A DNA stretch of 64,000 nucleotides from Diaminobutyricimonas aerilata (GTDB taxonomy: Bacteria > Actinomycetota > Actinomycetes > Actinomycetales > Microbacteriaceae), in the NCBI RefSeq assembly GCF_002797715.1, contig NZ_PGFF01000001.1, forward strand, positions 1,511,304 through 1,575,303, in the 5' to 3' direction. How positions within the stretch are numbered: position 1 is the stretch's first letter; each line of letters begins with the position of its first letter. A program made the translations under genes and the position numbers. Under the pieces are notes generated by a model. That model saw only the letters and a list, made by a program, of their open reading frames with translations. It was not told where the DNA came from and searched no databases. This document shows positions 35,301 to 42,156 of the stretch, one piece after another.

Positions 35301-36189
35301 CGACGGTCACGACGGTCAGGCCCGCTCCCCAGTACAGCGTGCTCTCCGCGCCGGCGGCGCCGAACAGGTCGTTGGCGCGGACGGCCCAGACGTCGAGCAG
35401 CACGAGGACGACGGCGAACACGGCGATGCCCTCGCCGGTCGCGTCGAGCCCGCGCCGTCGCAGCAACGTGGCGACGGCGATCGCGGTGAAGGTGACGGCC
35501 GCGATGACGATGCTGCGGCCGACCACGCCGAAGGTGAACAGCGCCAGCACCGTGAAGACGATCGCGGCGATCGACAGGAGCGAGATGCCCGCGATCAGCA
35601 GGAGCACCTGCACTCCGGACCGGCGCCCGCGGGGTTGCTCCGCCGCGGGCGGCGGGCTCCCGAGACCGGGGGGCGCGGGACGGTCGGCGGACGGAGCGGA
35701 GGAGGGTTCCGCGGGCGACGCCCAGGGGGCTGGGGAGGCGACCGGTCCGGTGGGGGGCACGGGCGGGCGCGGAGCGACCGGGGAGGGCACAGGGGGAGCG
35801 GCCACCGGGCGAGGTGCGGCGACGGCGTTCGACTGCGCGGATACGGGGCTGGACGCTGCCGCGGGCGCCGGCGCGGGGATCGGGGGCGCCGTGGGCGTGC
35901 CGGGTGCCGTCTCGGCAGTCGGGGTCACCGCAGCAGGGGCCGGATGCGCGGTCTCATATCGGATGCGCCCGATGATGCGCAGGCGCTCGTCGAGCAGTTC
36001 CGCGGCCCGGGTGGACGCGGAAGCGAGCTCCGTGGACGCGGGGTGGGCGAGGTCGAGCCCGCAGACATGACAGGTCGACGCGCGCAGTGGGGTGAAGCAC
36101 GCGGGGCAGCGACCGGTGTCCGTCAGATCCCGCGGTTCACGGGGGAACAGCACGCGCCCCACGTAACGGAGGTAGTCGATTCCGGCCAT
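32302..36189 (-). CDS. giant multi-spanning membrane protein with N-terminal zinc ribbon, SCO7613-like
   Basis: 1,295 residues. A predicted cytosolic zinc ribbon (CPACFTPLRASTCHVCGLDL, two CxxC knuckles, about 25-45) is followed by a short helical region, a Pro/Ala-rich linker (about 80-215), and then more than 1,000 residues of near-continuous hydrophobic segments, roughly 35 transmembrane helices. This is the architecture of the actinobacterial SCO7613 C-terminal domain family, whose function is unknown. No enzyme motif is visible in the loops. GGGAACGGGAGC precedes the ATG at 36189. The gene stands alone, convergent with the response regulator gene with 28 bases between the stops. Base composition is like its neighbours. 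Confidence 0.88.
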   Translation of the reverse strand: MAGIDYLRYVGRVLFPREPRDLTDTGRCPACFTPLRASTCHVCGLDLAHPASTELASASTRAAELLDERLRIIGRIRYETAHPAPAAVTPTAETAPGTPTAPPIPAPAPAAASSPVSAQSNAVAAPRPVAAPPVPSPVAPRPPVPPTGPVASPAPWASPAEPSSAPSADRPAPPGLGSPPPAAEQPRGRRSGVQVLLLIAGISLLSIAAIVFTVLALFTFGVVGRSIVIAAVTFTAIAVATLLRRRGLDATGEGIAVFAVVLVLLDVWAVRANDLFGAAGAESTLYWGAGLTVVTVGAAVWSRAARLRTPLVAAALLVTPGVGLLTAGVAAELPDTTRAFAASLVASLVALLIPLAVLAERRPAVFERYVVLVGAALAGTGALATGALVGDRAWEVGVALGVAAVLWAAVAFRALRDDTPPRIRPHLFAVGAAVALAAIAPLMATRVEDPEPFLAIAPLATAAVALGADVASARAGRARSALTAAAIAAGVLAALILLVPFGVAVIRTLVVLAEAVVGAWTVEPVQVVVDTDPTLPWSIAGLAAVVGLLVAARRLGGHLRPLGIVFAASAVVVVFAVTAVPVPLVRTALWLGIALAAMAALRSAAVRGRPALALTLAVTAPVASLFGYLTGWAADGTWIATGLIVIALLVLARSTPGAGVIARTTAVALSVGVATGLAIGLAAAAVAAPQPALTLDGHRFVTVLAVVVLLTAAVLPRIPALERRALFWSGLVIGLPAFAALAAALNAGATPELLLEPLSSLVVGSALVVALALWSAAPSLRPLRPERVAAAVATGPALFLALDALARLTGIHAVAALSVPVVAALLVAAAALARAVRTDPGVPRIAGEAGALVVGFPAVATALGRGDDSGWLVLVLAAVAVLIAAVDRDGLFGSSSNRRHLGWLALALAIGGLWWRLGGDGVDALEAYLLPVTGALLAVAALLWRARRSGRAAELVPPSLTLAALLVSVVPLALDAFDGGSLRIVVIAAVCAIGAILASAFRPSTGARPYLDAVVAAGVLGITIAGVGRALWTSRHGSTGPEPDLWAIAVVAALAIVAALQSHGTPSPARARVASALVLAAIAAALLVELPLLDDGTLGGLRALALIAVLGLVHLAGLAAPRPPIDRVVGWVALGGSGATAVAGVAVAALEPVEWGSVPLALVLLAGGTIVMTRDPRARSWPWYGPGVAVLLIPSLVATLWDRPLWRLVALGVAGVAVVVIGVVRRLQAPFLIGIAVTLVHAIATFAPQIRAVYETVPPWLWLALGGILLTVLAARYEQRRKNVRDAIRGISALR

Positions 36190-36360
36190 GCTCCCGTTCC
36201 CCTGTCGTCGCCTCACGTTAGCGGCGTTCCAGCGTGCAGGTGAGTGCTCCTCGCCGCAATGGGGAGAACGACCCACCGGTTCACGAAGGGGGAGGAGACA
36301 CCAGCGCCGCCGGGCACCCCCCTTTCAGGGGTCACTCAGGTGCCTCTCATAGGAAAGACA

Positions 36361-36382
36361 TGCGGGTTGAAGCCGACCCGCA
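36361..36382 (+). promoter_or_regulatory. leader hairpin upstream of the 110-aa gene
   Basis: TGCGGGT and ACCCGCA are exact complements with an eight-base loop, just upstream of the ribosome binding site CAGGGAGGAAC of the 110-residue gene. A TAGGAA box 10 bases upstream could be its -10 element. Whether the hairpin has a regulatory role is unknown. Confidence 0.35.
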
Positions 36383-36400
36383 GGAACAGGGAGGAACACC

Positions 36401-36733
36401 ATGCCTCGTCAAGCGCGTCCCGTCACCGAAGCGGACATCCGCCTCACCCCGATGCCCGGCGGTTGGGCTGTGCGCGATCGCCGTGCCCCGGCGACCGGCC
36501 TCGACGGCCTGCTCGCCTTCGTCACGCAGCGCGGCGACCTGTTCGAGGTCGTCTGCGTCGGCCGTGCCGACGTCCGCAGCTACTGCTCCTCGATCGAGGA
36601 CGTCGCGCGCCAGGTCGTGCGACGCCATGTCTTCATGCCTCCGCTGCCCGCCCTCATCCCGCCGATGCGGGCGACCGAGAAGGCGACGGCGGAGCCGGAA
36701 CCGGCTCGGCAGCGACGCCTCGCCGCCGCCTGA
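36401..36733 (+). CDS. small protein, 110 aa, unknown function
   Basis: A 110-residue soluble protein starting MPRQARPVTEADIRLTPMPGG. The central part (GLLAFVTQRGDLFEVVCVGRAD, then YCSSIEDVARQVVRRH) suggests a small alpha/beta domain with two cysteines. The C-terminus is charged and probably disordered. I do not recognise the family. The start is well supported by GGGAGGAAC six bases before the ATG. It is followed 58 bases later by a monooxygenase-like gene on the same strand. Confidence 0.7.
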   Translation: MPRQARPVTEADIRLTPMPGGWAVRDRRAPATGLDGLLAFVTQRGDLFEVVCVGRADVRSYCSSIEDVARQVVRRHVFMPPLPALIPPMRATEKATAEPEPARQRRLAAA

Positions 36734-36791
36734 TACCGACCGGCCTGTCCCGGGAGGGGCGGGCCGTTCCCGCATGCGGCAGCATGGCGTC

Positions 36792-37097
36792 ATGATCCTC
36801 GAACACGCGCCGCTCACCGTCCGACCGGGCATGGAGGACGACTTCGAGCGTGCGTTCGCCCGTGCATCCGCGATCATCGCGTCGATGCCGGGCTTTCTCG
36901 ACCTGGCCCTCGCGCGGTGCGTCGAGCGACCGAACGGCTACCTCCTGCTCGTGCACTGGGAGAGCGTCGAACACCACGAGGTCGGGTTCCGCGGTTCGCC
37001 CGAGTATCAGGAGTGGAAGGCGCTGCTGCACCACTTCTACGACCCGTTCCCCACGGTCGAGCACTTCGAGACCGTGCTGACCGCGGACCCCCGATGA
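36792..37097 (+). CDS. antibiotic biosynthesis monooxygenase (ABM) domain protein
   Basis: 101 residues, one ferredoxin-like ABM domain: MILEHAPLTVRPGMEDDFERAF at the start, then SMPGFLDLALARCVERPNGY, LLVHWESVEHHEVGFRGSPEY and the C-terminal EHFETV. These small dimeric proteins include quinone-forming monooxygenases and heme-degrading or detoxifying enzymes, but many have no known substrate. The ATG at 36792 begins the domain directly. Its TGA overlaps the ATG of the next gene (ATGA), so they are translationally coupled. Confidence 0.85.
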   Translation: MILEHAPLTVRPGMEDDFERAFARASAIIASMPGFLDLALARCVERPNGYLLLVHWESVEHHEVGFRGSPEYQEWKALLHHFYDPFPTVEHFETVLTADPR

Positions 37098-37528
37098 CGC
37101 GGTGGCCGGTCTGGCTGCGCAGCGTCGTCGTCGCCGTCTGCACAGCGGTCGTGGTCATCGACATCGCCGCGTTGCCCTTCGCGCTCAGCGTCGGCTCGTC
37201 CCTCGCGGCGTTCTTCGTTGCTCCGCTGACGGTCGTCTGGCTGGCGCTCGGCTTGTGGCCGCACCTCCTCGCCCCGGTGTTGTTCGGCGCGGCCGCGCCG
37301 GCCCTCGCGGCACGGTGGCCTTCCCGCGGGGGCCGGCTCGCGGCGGTGGCACTCGGTGGCGCCGCGCTGTTCGCCGTGCTCGCGACGATCTACTCGAGCA
37401 CCGACGGGAGGGGCGGGACCGCGGTCCTCACCGGGATGGCCGTCGCGGTGATCGGTGCGCTCACAGCGGTCCATCCGCAGATGGAGGTGCCCGGGCAACC
37501 GCTGACGGGGCGACAGTGGAGGGGATGA
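37094..37528 (+). CDS. small membrane protein, 144 aa, unknown function
   Basis: 144 residues with four predicted transmembrane helices (about 8-28, 34-56, 60-90 as two short helices, 108-128). It starts MTRWPVWLRSVVVAVCTAVV. No family is recognised. The start overlaps the stop of the ABM gene (ATGA). At the other end, its last nine bases including the TGA lie within the acceptor-stem end of the tRNA-Gly gene on the opposite strand, so the two genes are convergent and overlapping. Confidence 0.7.
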   Translation: MTRWPVWLRSVVVAVCTAVVVIDIAALPFALSVGSSLAAFFVAPLTVVWLALGLWPHLLAPVLFGAAAPALAARWPSRGGRLAAVALGGAALFAVLATIYSSTDGRGGTAVLTGMAVAVIGALTAVHPQMEVPGQPLTGRQWRG

Positions 37529-37590
37529 CGGGAATCGAACCCGCACCATCAGTTTGGAAGACTGAGGCTCTACCATTGAGCTACATCCCC
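37520..37590 (-). tRNA. tRNA-Gly (anticodon TCC)
   Basis: On the minus strand a 71-base cloverleaf is complete. The acceptor stem is GGGGATG with CATCCCC, and the D arm is GCTCAATGGTAGAGC. The anticodon stem is CTCAG/CTGAT-like, with the loop reading CTTCCAA (anticodon TCC). The T arm is GCGGGTTCGATTCCCGT with discriminator T. CCA is not encoded. It is divergent from the tRNA-Pro gene across about 150 bases and overlaps the 3' end of a small membrane protein gene. Confidence 0.95.
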
Positions 37591-37743
37591 GCGGTCGCCG
37601 AGGCGACTGCGGACCTACTGTACCGGACGCGTGAGACCGGCGCCGTCGCATCCGGAATACCGCGGCGCGAATCGGGCTAGACTTCACGAGGCCTTTTTCG
37701 GACGATCCGCATCGTGTCGATCGGATTCGGCCGTACCGCATGC

Positions 37744-37821
37744 CGGGGCGTAGCTCAGCTTGGCTAGAGCGCCCGCTTTGGGAGCGGGAGGTCGCAGGTT
37801 CGAATCCTGTCGCCCCGACCA
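37744..37821 (+). tRNA. tRNA-Pro (anticodon TGG), CCA encoded
   Basis: A complete cloverleaf: the acceptor is CGGGGCG with CGCCCCG, the D arm is GCTCAGCTTGGCTAGAGC, and the anticodon arm is CCCGC-TTTGGGA-GCGGG (anticodon TGG). The T arm is GCAGGTTCGAATCCTGT, the discriminator is A, and an encoded CCA ends at 37821. It ends 38 bases before the trigger factor start codon and may be processed from a longer transcript that includes tig. A TAGACT box at 37678-37683 is a possible upstream promoter. Confidence 0.96.
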
Positions 37822-37859
37822 TCCGGACCTGACACCCCTACCTCAGGAGACATCGAATC

Positions 37860-39224
37860 GTGAAGACCACGGTTGAGAAGCTCAACCCCACCCGCGTCAA
37901 GCTCACCATCACGGTGACCCCCGACGAGCTGAAGCCCAGCATCGACCACGCCTACAAGCACATCGCGGAGCAGGTGAACATCCCCGGCTTCCGCAAGGGC
38001 AAGGTGCCGCCGCCCATCATCGACCAGCGTGTCGGTCGCGGCGAGGTGCTCAACCACGCGGTGAGCGAAGGCCTCGACCGGTTCTTCCGCGACGCGGTCG
38101 AGCAGGAGAAGGTGCGTCCGCTGGGTCGCCCCGAGGCGGACATCGCCGAGTGGCCGAGCGAGAAGGACTTCTCCGGCGACCTGCTCGTCACCGTCGAGGT
38201 CGACGTGCGTCCCGACTTCGAGCTGCCCGAGTACGAGGGCCTGCAGGTCGAGGTGGATGCGGCCGAGGTGACGGATGACGAGGTCGAGCAGGAGCTCGAG
38301 AACCTCCGCAGCCGCTTCGGCACGCTCGTCACCGTGGAGCGTCCGGCGAAGTCCGGCGACTTCGCCCAGATCGACCTCATCGCCCGCATCGGCGACACCG
38401 AGGTGGACACGGCTCAGGGCATCTCGTACGAGATCGGCTCCGGCGAGCTCATCGAGGGCATCGACGAGGCGCTCGACACCCTCACCGCCGGCGAGACCAC
38501 CACGTTCGAGTCGAAGCTGCTCGGCGGCGACCACGAGGGCGAGACCGCGCTCATCGAGGTGACGCTCACGTCGGTGAAGGAGCGCGAGCTGCCCGAGGCC
38601 GACGACGACTTCGCGCAGATCGCGAGCCAGTTCGACACGCTCGACGAGCTCAAGGCCGACCTGCGCGAGCAGCTCGCCAAGTCGAAGGTGTTCGGCCAGG
38701 GTGCCTCCGCCCGCGACAAGCTCGTCGAGGCGCTGCTCGAGAAGGTCGAGATCCCGGTGCCGCCGTCGCTCATCGAGCAGGAGGTGCACCGTCACCTCGA
38801 GAACGAGAACCGCCTCGAGGACGACACCCACCGCGCCGAGGTCACCGAGGCGAGCGAGAAGACGTTCCGCAACCAGCTGCTGCTCGACGCGATCGCCGAG
38901 AAGGAGGAGGTCAAGGTGAGCCAGCAGGAACTCACGACCTACCTCGTGCAGGGTGCCGCCCAGTACGGCATGGAGCCGGGCGAGTTCATCCAGGTGCTCG
39001 ACCAGAACGGCCAGATCCCGGCCATGGTCGGCGAGGTCGCGCGCTCGAAGGCGCTCGCGGTCGCGCTCGGCAAGGCGAAGGTCGTCGACACCAACGGCAA
39101 CGAGATCGACCTGAGCGAGTTCACCGCCGCGGGCTCCGCGCCGGTCGACGAGCCCGTCGAGATCGACGAGCACGCGGGTCACGACCATGACCACGACCAC
39201 GGTCACGAGGGCCACTCGCACTGA
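37860..39224 (+). CDS. tig: trigger factor, ribosome-associated chaperone/prolyl isomerase, with His-rich tail
   Basis: 454 residues with a GTG start preceded by CAGGAGA. The N-terminal ribosome-binding domain contains the signature [12 protein letters not shown]. The FKBP-like isomerase domain follows (about 155-245, [15 protein letters not shown]). The C-terminal helical cradle runs to about residue 430. Trigger factor binds nascent chains at the ribosome exit and helps folding. The last about 15 residues are a histidine/aspartate tail ([17 protein letters not shown]), which could bind metal ions. The gene precedes a terminator and lies about 4 kb upstream of clpP1-clpP2, a common actinobacterial neighbourhood with an insertion here. 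Confidence 0.96.
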   Translation: MKTTVEKLNPTRVKLTITVTPDELKPSIDHAYKHIAEQVNIPGFRKGKVPPPIIDQRVGRGEVLNHAVSEGLDRFFRDAVEQEKVRPLGRPEADIAEWPSEKDFSGDLLVTVEVDVRPDFELPEYEGLQVEVDAAEVTDDEVEQELENLRSRFGTLVTVERPAKSGDFAQIDLIARIGDTEVDTAQGISYEIGSGELIEGIDEALDTLTAGETTTFESKLLGGDHEGETALIEVTLTSVKERELPEADDDFAQIASQFDTLDELKADLREQLAKSKVFGQGASARDKLVEALLEKVEIPVPPSLIEQEVHRHLENENRLEDDTHRAEVTEASEKTFRNQLLLDAIAEKEEVKVSQQELTTYLVQGAAQYGMEPGEFIQVLDQNGQIPAMVGEVARSKALAVALGKAKVVDTNGNEIDLSEFTAAGSAPVDEPVEIDEHAGHDHDHDHGHEGHSH

Positions 39225-39240
39225 TCGCGAGCCTCTCCAC

Positions 39241-39274
39241 CGAACGCCGACCGGATCCGTCCGGTCGGCGTTCG
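39241..39274 (+). terminator. tig: terminator hairpin after tig
   Basis: CGAACGCCGACCGGA and TCCGGTCGGCGTTCG form a perfect 15-bp stem with a four-base loop, 16 bases after the tig stop codon. Confidence 0.8.
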
Positions 39275-39293
39275 TCGTTCCAGGGCCGGCATT

Positions 39294-39346
39294 TCCCGTC
39301 GCGAAATGCGGGTCGGGGAAGCCACGACCCGCAATGTGCGACGGGA
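39294..39346. repeat. 22-bp inverted repeat with three mismatches between tig and lspA
   Basis: The arms 39294-39315 (starting TCCCGTCGCG) and 39325-39346 (ending GCGACGGGA) are complementary at 19 of 22 positions around a nine-base loop. It is separate from the tig terminator. It could terminate lspA transcription from the minus strand or be a member of a dispersed palindrome family; copy number elsewhere would decide. Confidence 0.5.
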
Positions 39347-39407
39347 GATCGACCGGGGGAGGTGGGGGCCCGGTGGCTCAGGATGCCCGGGCGGCCGACC
39401 CGGGTGG

Positions 39408-39998
39408 TCAGCTTGCGGGCGTCCCAGCCTCGGTGGCGGCCGCGGATCCGGCGGTCTGTGGACGCAGCGGCACGTTCCGGATCGTGAGCGCGAAGAGCAC
39501 GACCGCGCCGACGAACAGGGCGATGTCGGCCACGTTGCCGATGAACCAGTCGAAGTAGGCGATGAAGTCGACCACGTGTCCCTGGCCGAACGACGGCGCG
39601 CGCAGCAAGCGGTCGCCGAAGTGCGTCACCGCGCCTCCGAGCAGCAGGCCGAGGCACACGGCCCAGAGCCGCGAACGCACGCGCACCACGAACCACGCGA
39701 TCCCGAGCATCGCGAGGCCGGCGAGGATCGTGAAGACCCACGTCACGTCCTCCCCGAGCGAGAACGCCGCGCCCGGGTTGTAGGCGAGCTGGATCCCGAG
39801 TGCGTCGCCCAGCACGGGGGTGCGGGTGCCGAGCTCCAGATTCTGCTCGGCCCAGAGCTTCGAGAGCTGGTCGACGACGACCACGACGAGAGCGATCGCG
39901 GAGGCGATCCAAGGGGCGCGGTCCGACCAGCTGGCCGGCCGCCCCGCGCCGTCCGGATGGGTGCCTTCGGCGGTCGGCGTGCCGGCTGTGTCGCTCAT
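39408..39998 (-). CDS. lspA: lipoprotein signal peptidase (LspA family), divergent form
   Basis: 196 residues, four transmembrane helices after a hydrophilic 40-residue N-terminus. LspA cleaves prolipoproteins in the membrane with two catalytic aspartates, visible in GHVVDFIAY and NVADIALF. The upstream conserved block, usually GNxxDR, reads GAVTHFGDR here, so the conserved Gly-Asn is Thr-His. Other family features (VDQLSKLWAE, GAAFSLGED) are present. The gene also lacks the usual rluD-type neighbour. It may be a second, diverged LspA. The ATG at 39998 begins MSDTAGTPTAEG; the N-terminus is longer than usual, so a later start cannot be excluded. Confidence 0.85.
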   Translation of the reverse strand: MSDTAGTPTAEGTHPDGAGRPASWSDRAPWIASAIALVVVVVDQLSKLWAEQNLELGTRTPVLGDALGIQLAYNPGAAFSLGEDVTWVFTILAGLAMLGIAWFVVRVRSRLWAVCLGLLLGGAVTHFGDRLLRAPSFGQGHVVDFIAYFDWFIGNVADIALFVGAVVLFALTIRNVPLRPQTAGSAAATEAGTPAS

Positions 39999-40042
39999 CC
40001 CGATGATTCTCTCAGCCCCGACGGCATGTCGGTGCCCCGGCA

Positions 40043-40048
40043 TAGCCT
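40043..40048 (+). promoter_or_regulatory. -10 box TAGCCT before the alpha/beta hydrolase
   Basis: TAGCCT is followed by CGCCGC and the ATG at 40055, the leaderless pattern. An intact promoter before a frameshifted gene suggests recent loss or a sequencing error. Confidence 0.5.
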
Positions 40049-40054
40049 CGCCGC

Positions 40055-40770
40055 ATGGACGTCATCCTCATCCCCGGTTTCTGGCTGCGCGGCGACTCGT
40101 GGGACGGCATCGCGCCGGCCCTGCGGGATGCCGGGCACACCGTGCACACGCCGACCCTGCCCGGACTCGAGAGCGCGGAGGCGGACCGGTCCGAGGTGAC
40201 CTTGCGCACTCACATCGATTCGGTCGTCGCCCTCGTCGACGCGATCGAAGCACCCGTCGCGCTCGTCGGGCATTCCGGTGGCGGCGTCATCGCCTACGCG
40301 GTGACGGACGCGCGACCCGAACGCATCTCCCGCGTCATCTATGTCGACTCCGGCCCGCTCGGCGAGGGGGACAGCATCAATGACCAGCTCCCCAGCGACG
40401 GTGCCGACATCCCGCTGCCCGACTGGACGTTGTTCGACGACCGGCAGCTCGTCGGTCTCACCGACGAACTCCGGGCCGCCTCCGTGCCCGCGCGGTGTCG
40501 CAGCCGGCGCGGGTCGCGATGGACCCGCTGGAGCTCTCCGGCGGCGACGCGCACCGCGACATCCGCTCGGTGGTGATCACGTGCACGTTCCCGGCCGAGC
40601 AGTTCCGTGCCCTGATCGCCCAGGGACACCCGTACACGACGGAGCTCGCGACACTGCGGGACTACAACCTCGTCGAACTCCCCACCGGGCACTGGCCGCA
40701 GTTCACGCGTCCGGCCGAACTCGCCGCGACGATCGTCGCGGCGCTCGGTCAAGACAGCTCGCGGGCGTAG
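40055..40770 (+). pseudogene. alpha/beta hydrolase interrupted by a single-base frameshift
   Basis: The first frame (from 40055) encodes a normal alpha/beta hydrolase N-terminus: VILIPGFWLRGDSWDG, an oxyanion region, and the nucleophile elbow VGHSGGGVIAY. After LTDELRAA near 40480 it becomes arginine-rich nonsense and stops at 40576. The family C-terminus continues in another frame (VSQPARVAMDPLELSGGD, then ELPTGHWPQFTRPAEL with the catalytic histidine) to 40770. Inserting one T at 40480/40481 restores AAFRARAVSQ and a 238-residue protein. This is either a very recent pseudogene or a base-call error. The 3' end overlaps the convergent TPR gene by 22 bases. Confidence 0.8.
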
Positions 40771-41222
40771 CGGGCCACCGCGCCGCCGAACTCCGGCAGC
40801 GTGGGAGCGAGTGCGGTCAGGGCAGCCGCAAGGGCATCGTCCGGTCGACCGGCGTCGCGCAACGTGAGCGCACGGAACGCCGCGGCCGCGGGAGCGAGCG
40901 GATGCCCGTCGTCGACACCGTCGAGCACCTCGAGTGAGGCGTCGTAGTCCGAGAGGTTGCGCAGCGTGCTACCCAACTGGATGAGCGCGCGCGTACGGAA
41001 CGGCTCGTCCAGTCCGGCCTCGAGCGCCTCCCGGTACAGCGGGGCGGCTTCCGCCTCGAGTCCCGCGTAGTCGCGGCCTGACGCGGCCTCGAAGAGCGCC
41101 TCGGCGTCGTCATCCGGCCGCTCGGCGACGAGCGCGTCGATCGCCGCGAGCACCTCCGCATCCGACAGCTCCGACGTGCGATCCCACACGTGCTCGACCC
41201 GATCGCGCCAGTGCTGTTCCAT
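40749..41222 (-). CDS. tetratricopeptide-repeat protein
   Basis: 157 residues, all helical. TPR-like repeats are visible: APLYREALEAGLDEPFRTRA, LIQLGSTLRNLSDYDASLEV, then FRALTLRDAGRPDDALAAAL. These match the single-domain tetratrico_5-type cytosolic proteins of actinobacteria, probably protein-interaction modules without known partners. The ATG at 41222 is preferred; a GTG one codon upstream is eight bases after a TAGCGT box and is an alternative leaderless start. It is convergent with the frameshifted hydrolase and overlaps its end. Confidence 0.78.
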   Translation of the reverse strand: MEQHWRDRVEHVWDRTSELSDAEVLAAIDALVAERPDDDAEALFEAASGRDYAGLEAEAAPLYREALEAGLDEPFRTRALIQLGSTLRNLSDYDASLEVLDGVDDGHPLAPAAAAFRALTLRDAGRPDDALAAALTALAPTLPEFGGAVARYARELS

Positions 41223-41282
41223 CACGGGAGCCCACGCTATCGCCGCATGCGGCCACCGGATCGAGGATTCCGGAACCGAACA

Positions 41283-41308
41283 TGTCGATCCGGCCGATCT
41301 CGCCCGTC
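41283..41308 (+). promoter_or_regulatory. predicted ECF42-type promoter (TGTCGA-N16-CGTC)
   Basis: TGTCGA at 41283-41288 and CGTC at 41305-41308 are 16 bases apart, 42 bases before the first DGPF/YciI gene. This matches the -35 and -10 motifs I recall for ECF42 sigma factors, one of which is encoded two genes downstream. Confidence 0.6.
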
Positions 41309-41349
41309 AGAGAGGTGACAGCAACCTCAACGAACGAAAGGATCGGACC

Positions 41350-41769
41350 ATGACGACCTACGCCGTGCTGCTGCCCGGGGACGAGGCGGTCTGGGAGGCC
41401 GCGACACGGGAGGAGCGGGAGCAGACCTACGCCCGCCACGCCGAGTTCGCTCGGCTGCTCGCCGAACGCGGCCACCGGATGACCGGGGGCGCGGAACTGA
41501 CCCACTCGCGCACCGCGAAGGTCGTGCGGTCGACCGGAGACGGCGACCTCACGATCACGGACGGCCCGTACGCGGAGACTGTGGAGCAGCTCTCCGGCTT
41601 CTACCTCGTCGACTCCGACGACCTCGACGACCTGGTGCGGATCTGCGGGATCATCGCCGGCTCGGACGGCGGCGTGGAGGTCCGCGCCGTCGTCGACGGG
41701 AGCACCCCGGACGGCGCTGAGCCGGCCGGAGGAACCGACATCGTCGACGAAGCGGCGGTGACCTCGTGA
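41350..41769 (+). CDS. YciI/DGPF-domain protein 1 of the ECF42 module
   Basis: 139 residues with the ferredoxin-like YciI fold. The start MTTYAVLLPGDEAVWE is followed by HAEFARLLAERGHRMTGGAEL and the signature ITDGPYAETVEQLSGFYLVD, whose DGPY/F block names the DGPF group. Such proteins are the conserved partners of ECF42 sigma factors; their enzymatic role is unknown. GAAAGGAT precedes the ATG. The TGA overlaps the GTG of the second DGPF gene (GTGA). The C-terminal 25 residues are acidic and Gly-rich, beyond the usual domain. Confidence 0.88.
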   Translation: MTTYAVLLPGDEAVWEAATREEREQTYARHAEFARLLAERGHRMTGGAELTHSRTAKVVRSTGDGDLTITDGPYAETVEQLSGFYLVDSDDLDDLVRICGIIAGSDGGVEVRAVVDGSTPDGAEPAGGTDIVDEAAVTS

Positions 41770-42155
41770 AGTTCCTCGTGCTGATGACGGAGCCCGACCA
41801 CTTCGACCGTTGGGACGCGAGTAGCGACGCGGACCAGCAGGCGGTCTTCGACGCGTTCCGTGCCTTCACCGACGCGGTCCGCGCGCGCGGTGTGCTCCGC
41901 TACGGCGACGCCCTGAGCCGACCGGAGGAGGCCGTCACGCTGCGGCCAGGATCCGCCGCCGGCCGTCCGCTGACGCACGGGCCGTACGCGGAGTCGGTCG
42001 AGCAGGTGGGAGGGTTCTACGTCATCGAACTCCCGGATCTCGACACGGCGGTGGAGATCGCCCGATTACTGCCTTCGGAGTACACCGTCGAGGTGCGTCC
42101 GCTCCTCGACGTGTACCCGGACGTCGCCTGGGGCGACCGACGGGGCGTCGACTGA
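41766..42155 (+). CDS. YciI/DGPF-domain protein 2 of the ECF42 module
   Basis: 129 residues with a GTG start. It has the same fold as its neighbour: MKFLVLMTEPDHFDRWD, then FRAFTDAVRARGVLRYGDAL, and the signature LTHGPYAESVEQVGGFYVIE followed by ELPDLDTAVEIARLLP. HGPYAE replaces DGPYAE. The two proteins may form a heterodimer, since this fold dimerises; that is inference. It overlaps the first gene by four bases and ends one base before the start codon of the ECF42 sigma gene, so all three are translationally coupled. Confidence 0.88.
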   Translation: MKFLVLMTEPDHFDRWDASSDADQQAVFDAFRAFTDAVRARGVLRYGDALSRPEEAVTLRPGSAAGRPLTHGPYAESVEQVGGFYVIELPDLDTAVEIARLLPSEYTVEVRPLLDVYPDVAWGDRRGVD

Positions 42156-42156
42156 G

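Noticed and set aside
32848-36243. A 1,131-codon open frame antisense to the giant membrane protein
   Set aside because: The product is a charged G/R/E/D low-complexity string; the opposite strand encodes a zinc ribbon and regular transmembrane helices with a good ribosome binding site.
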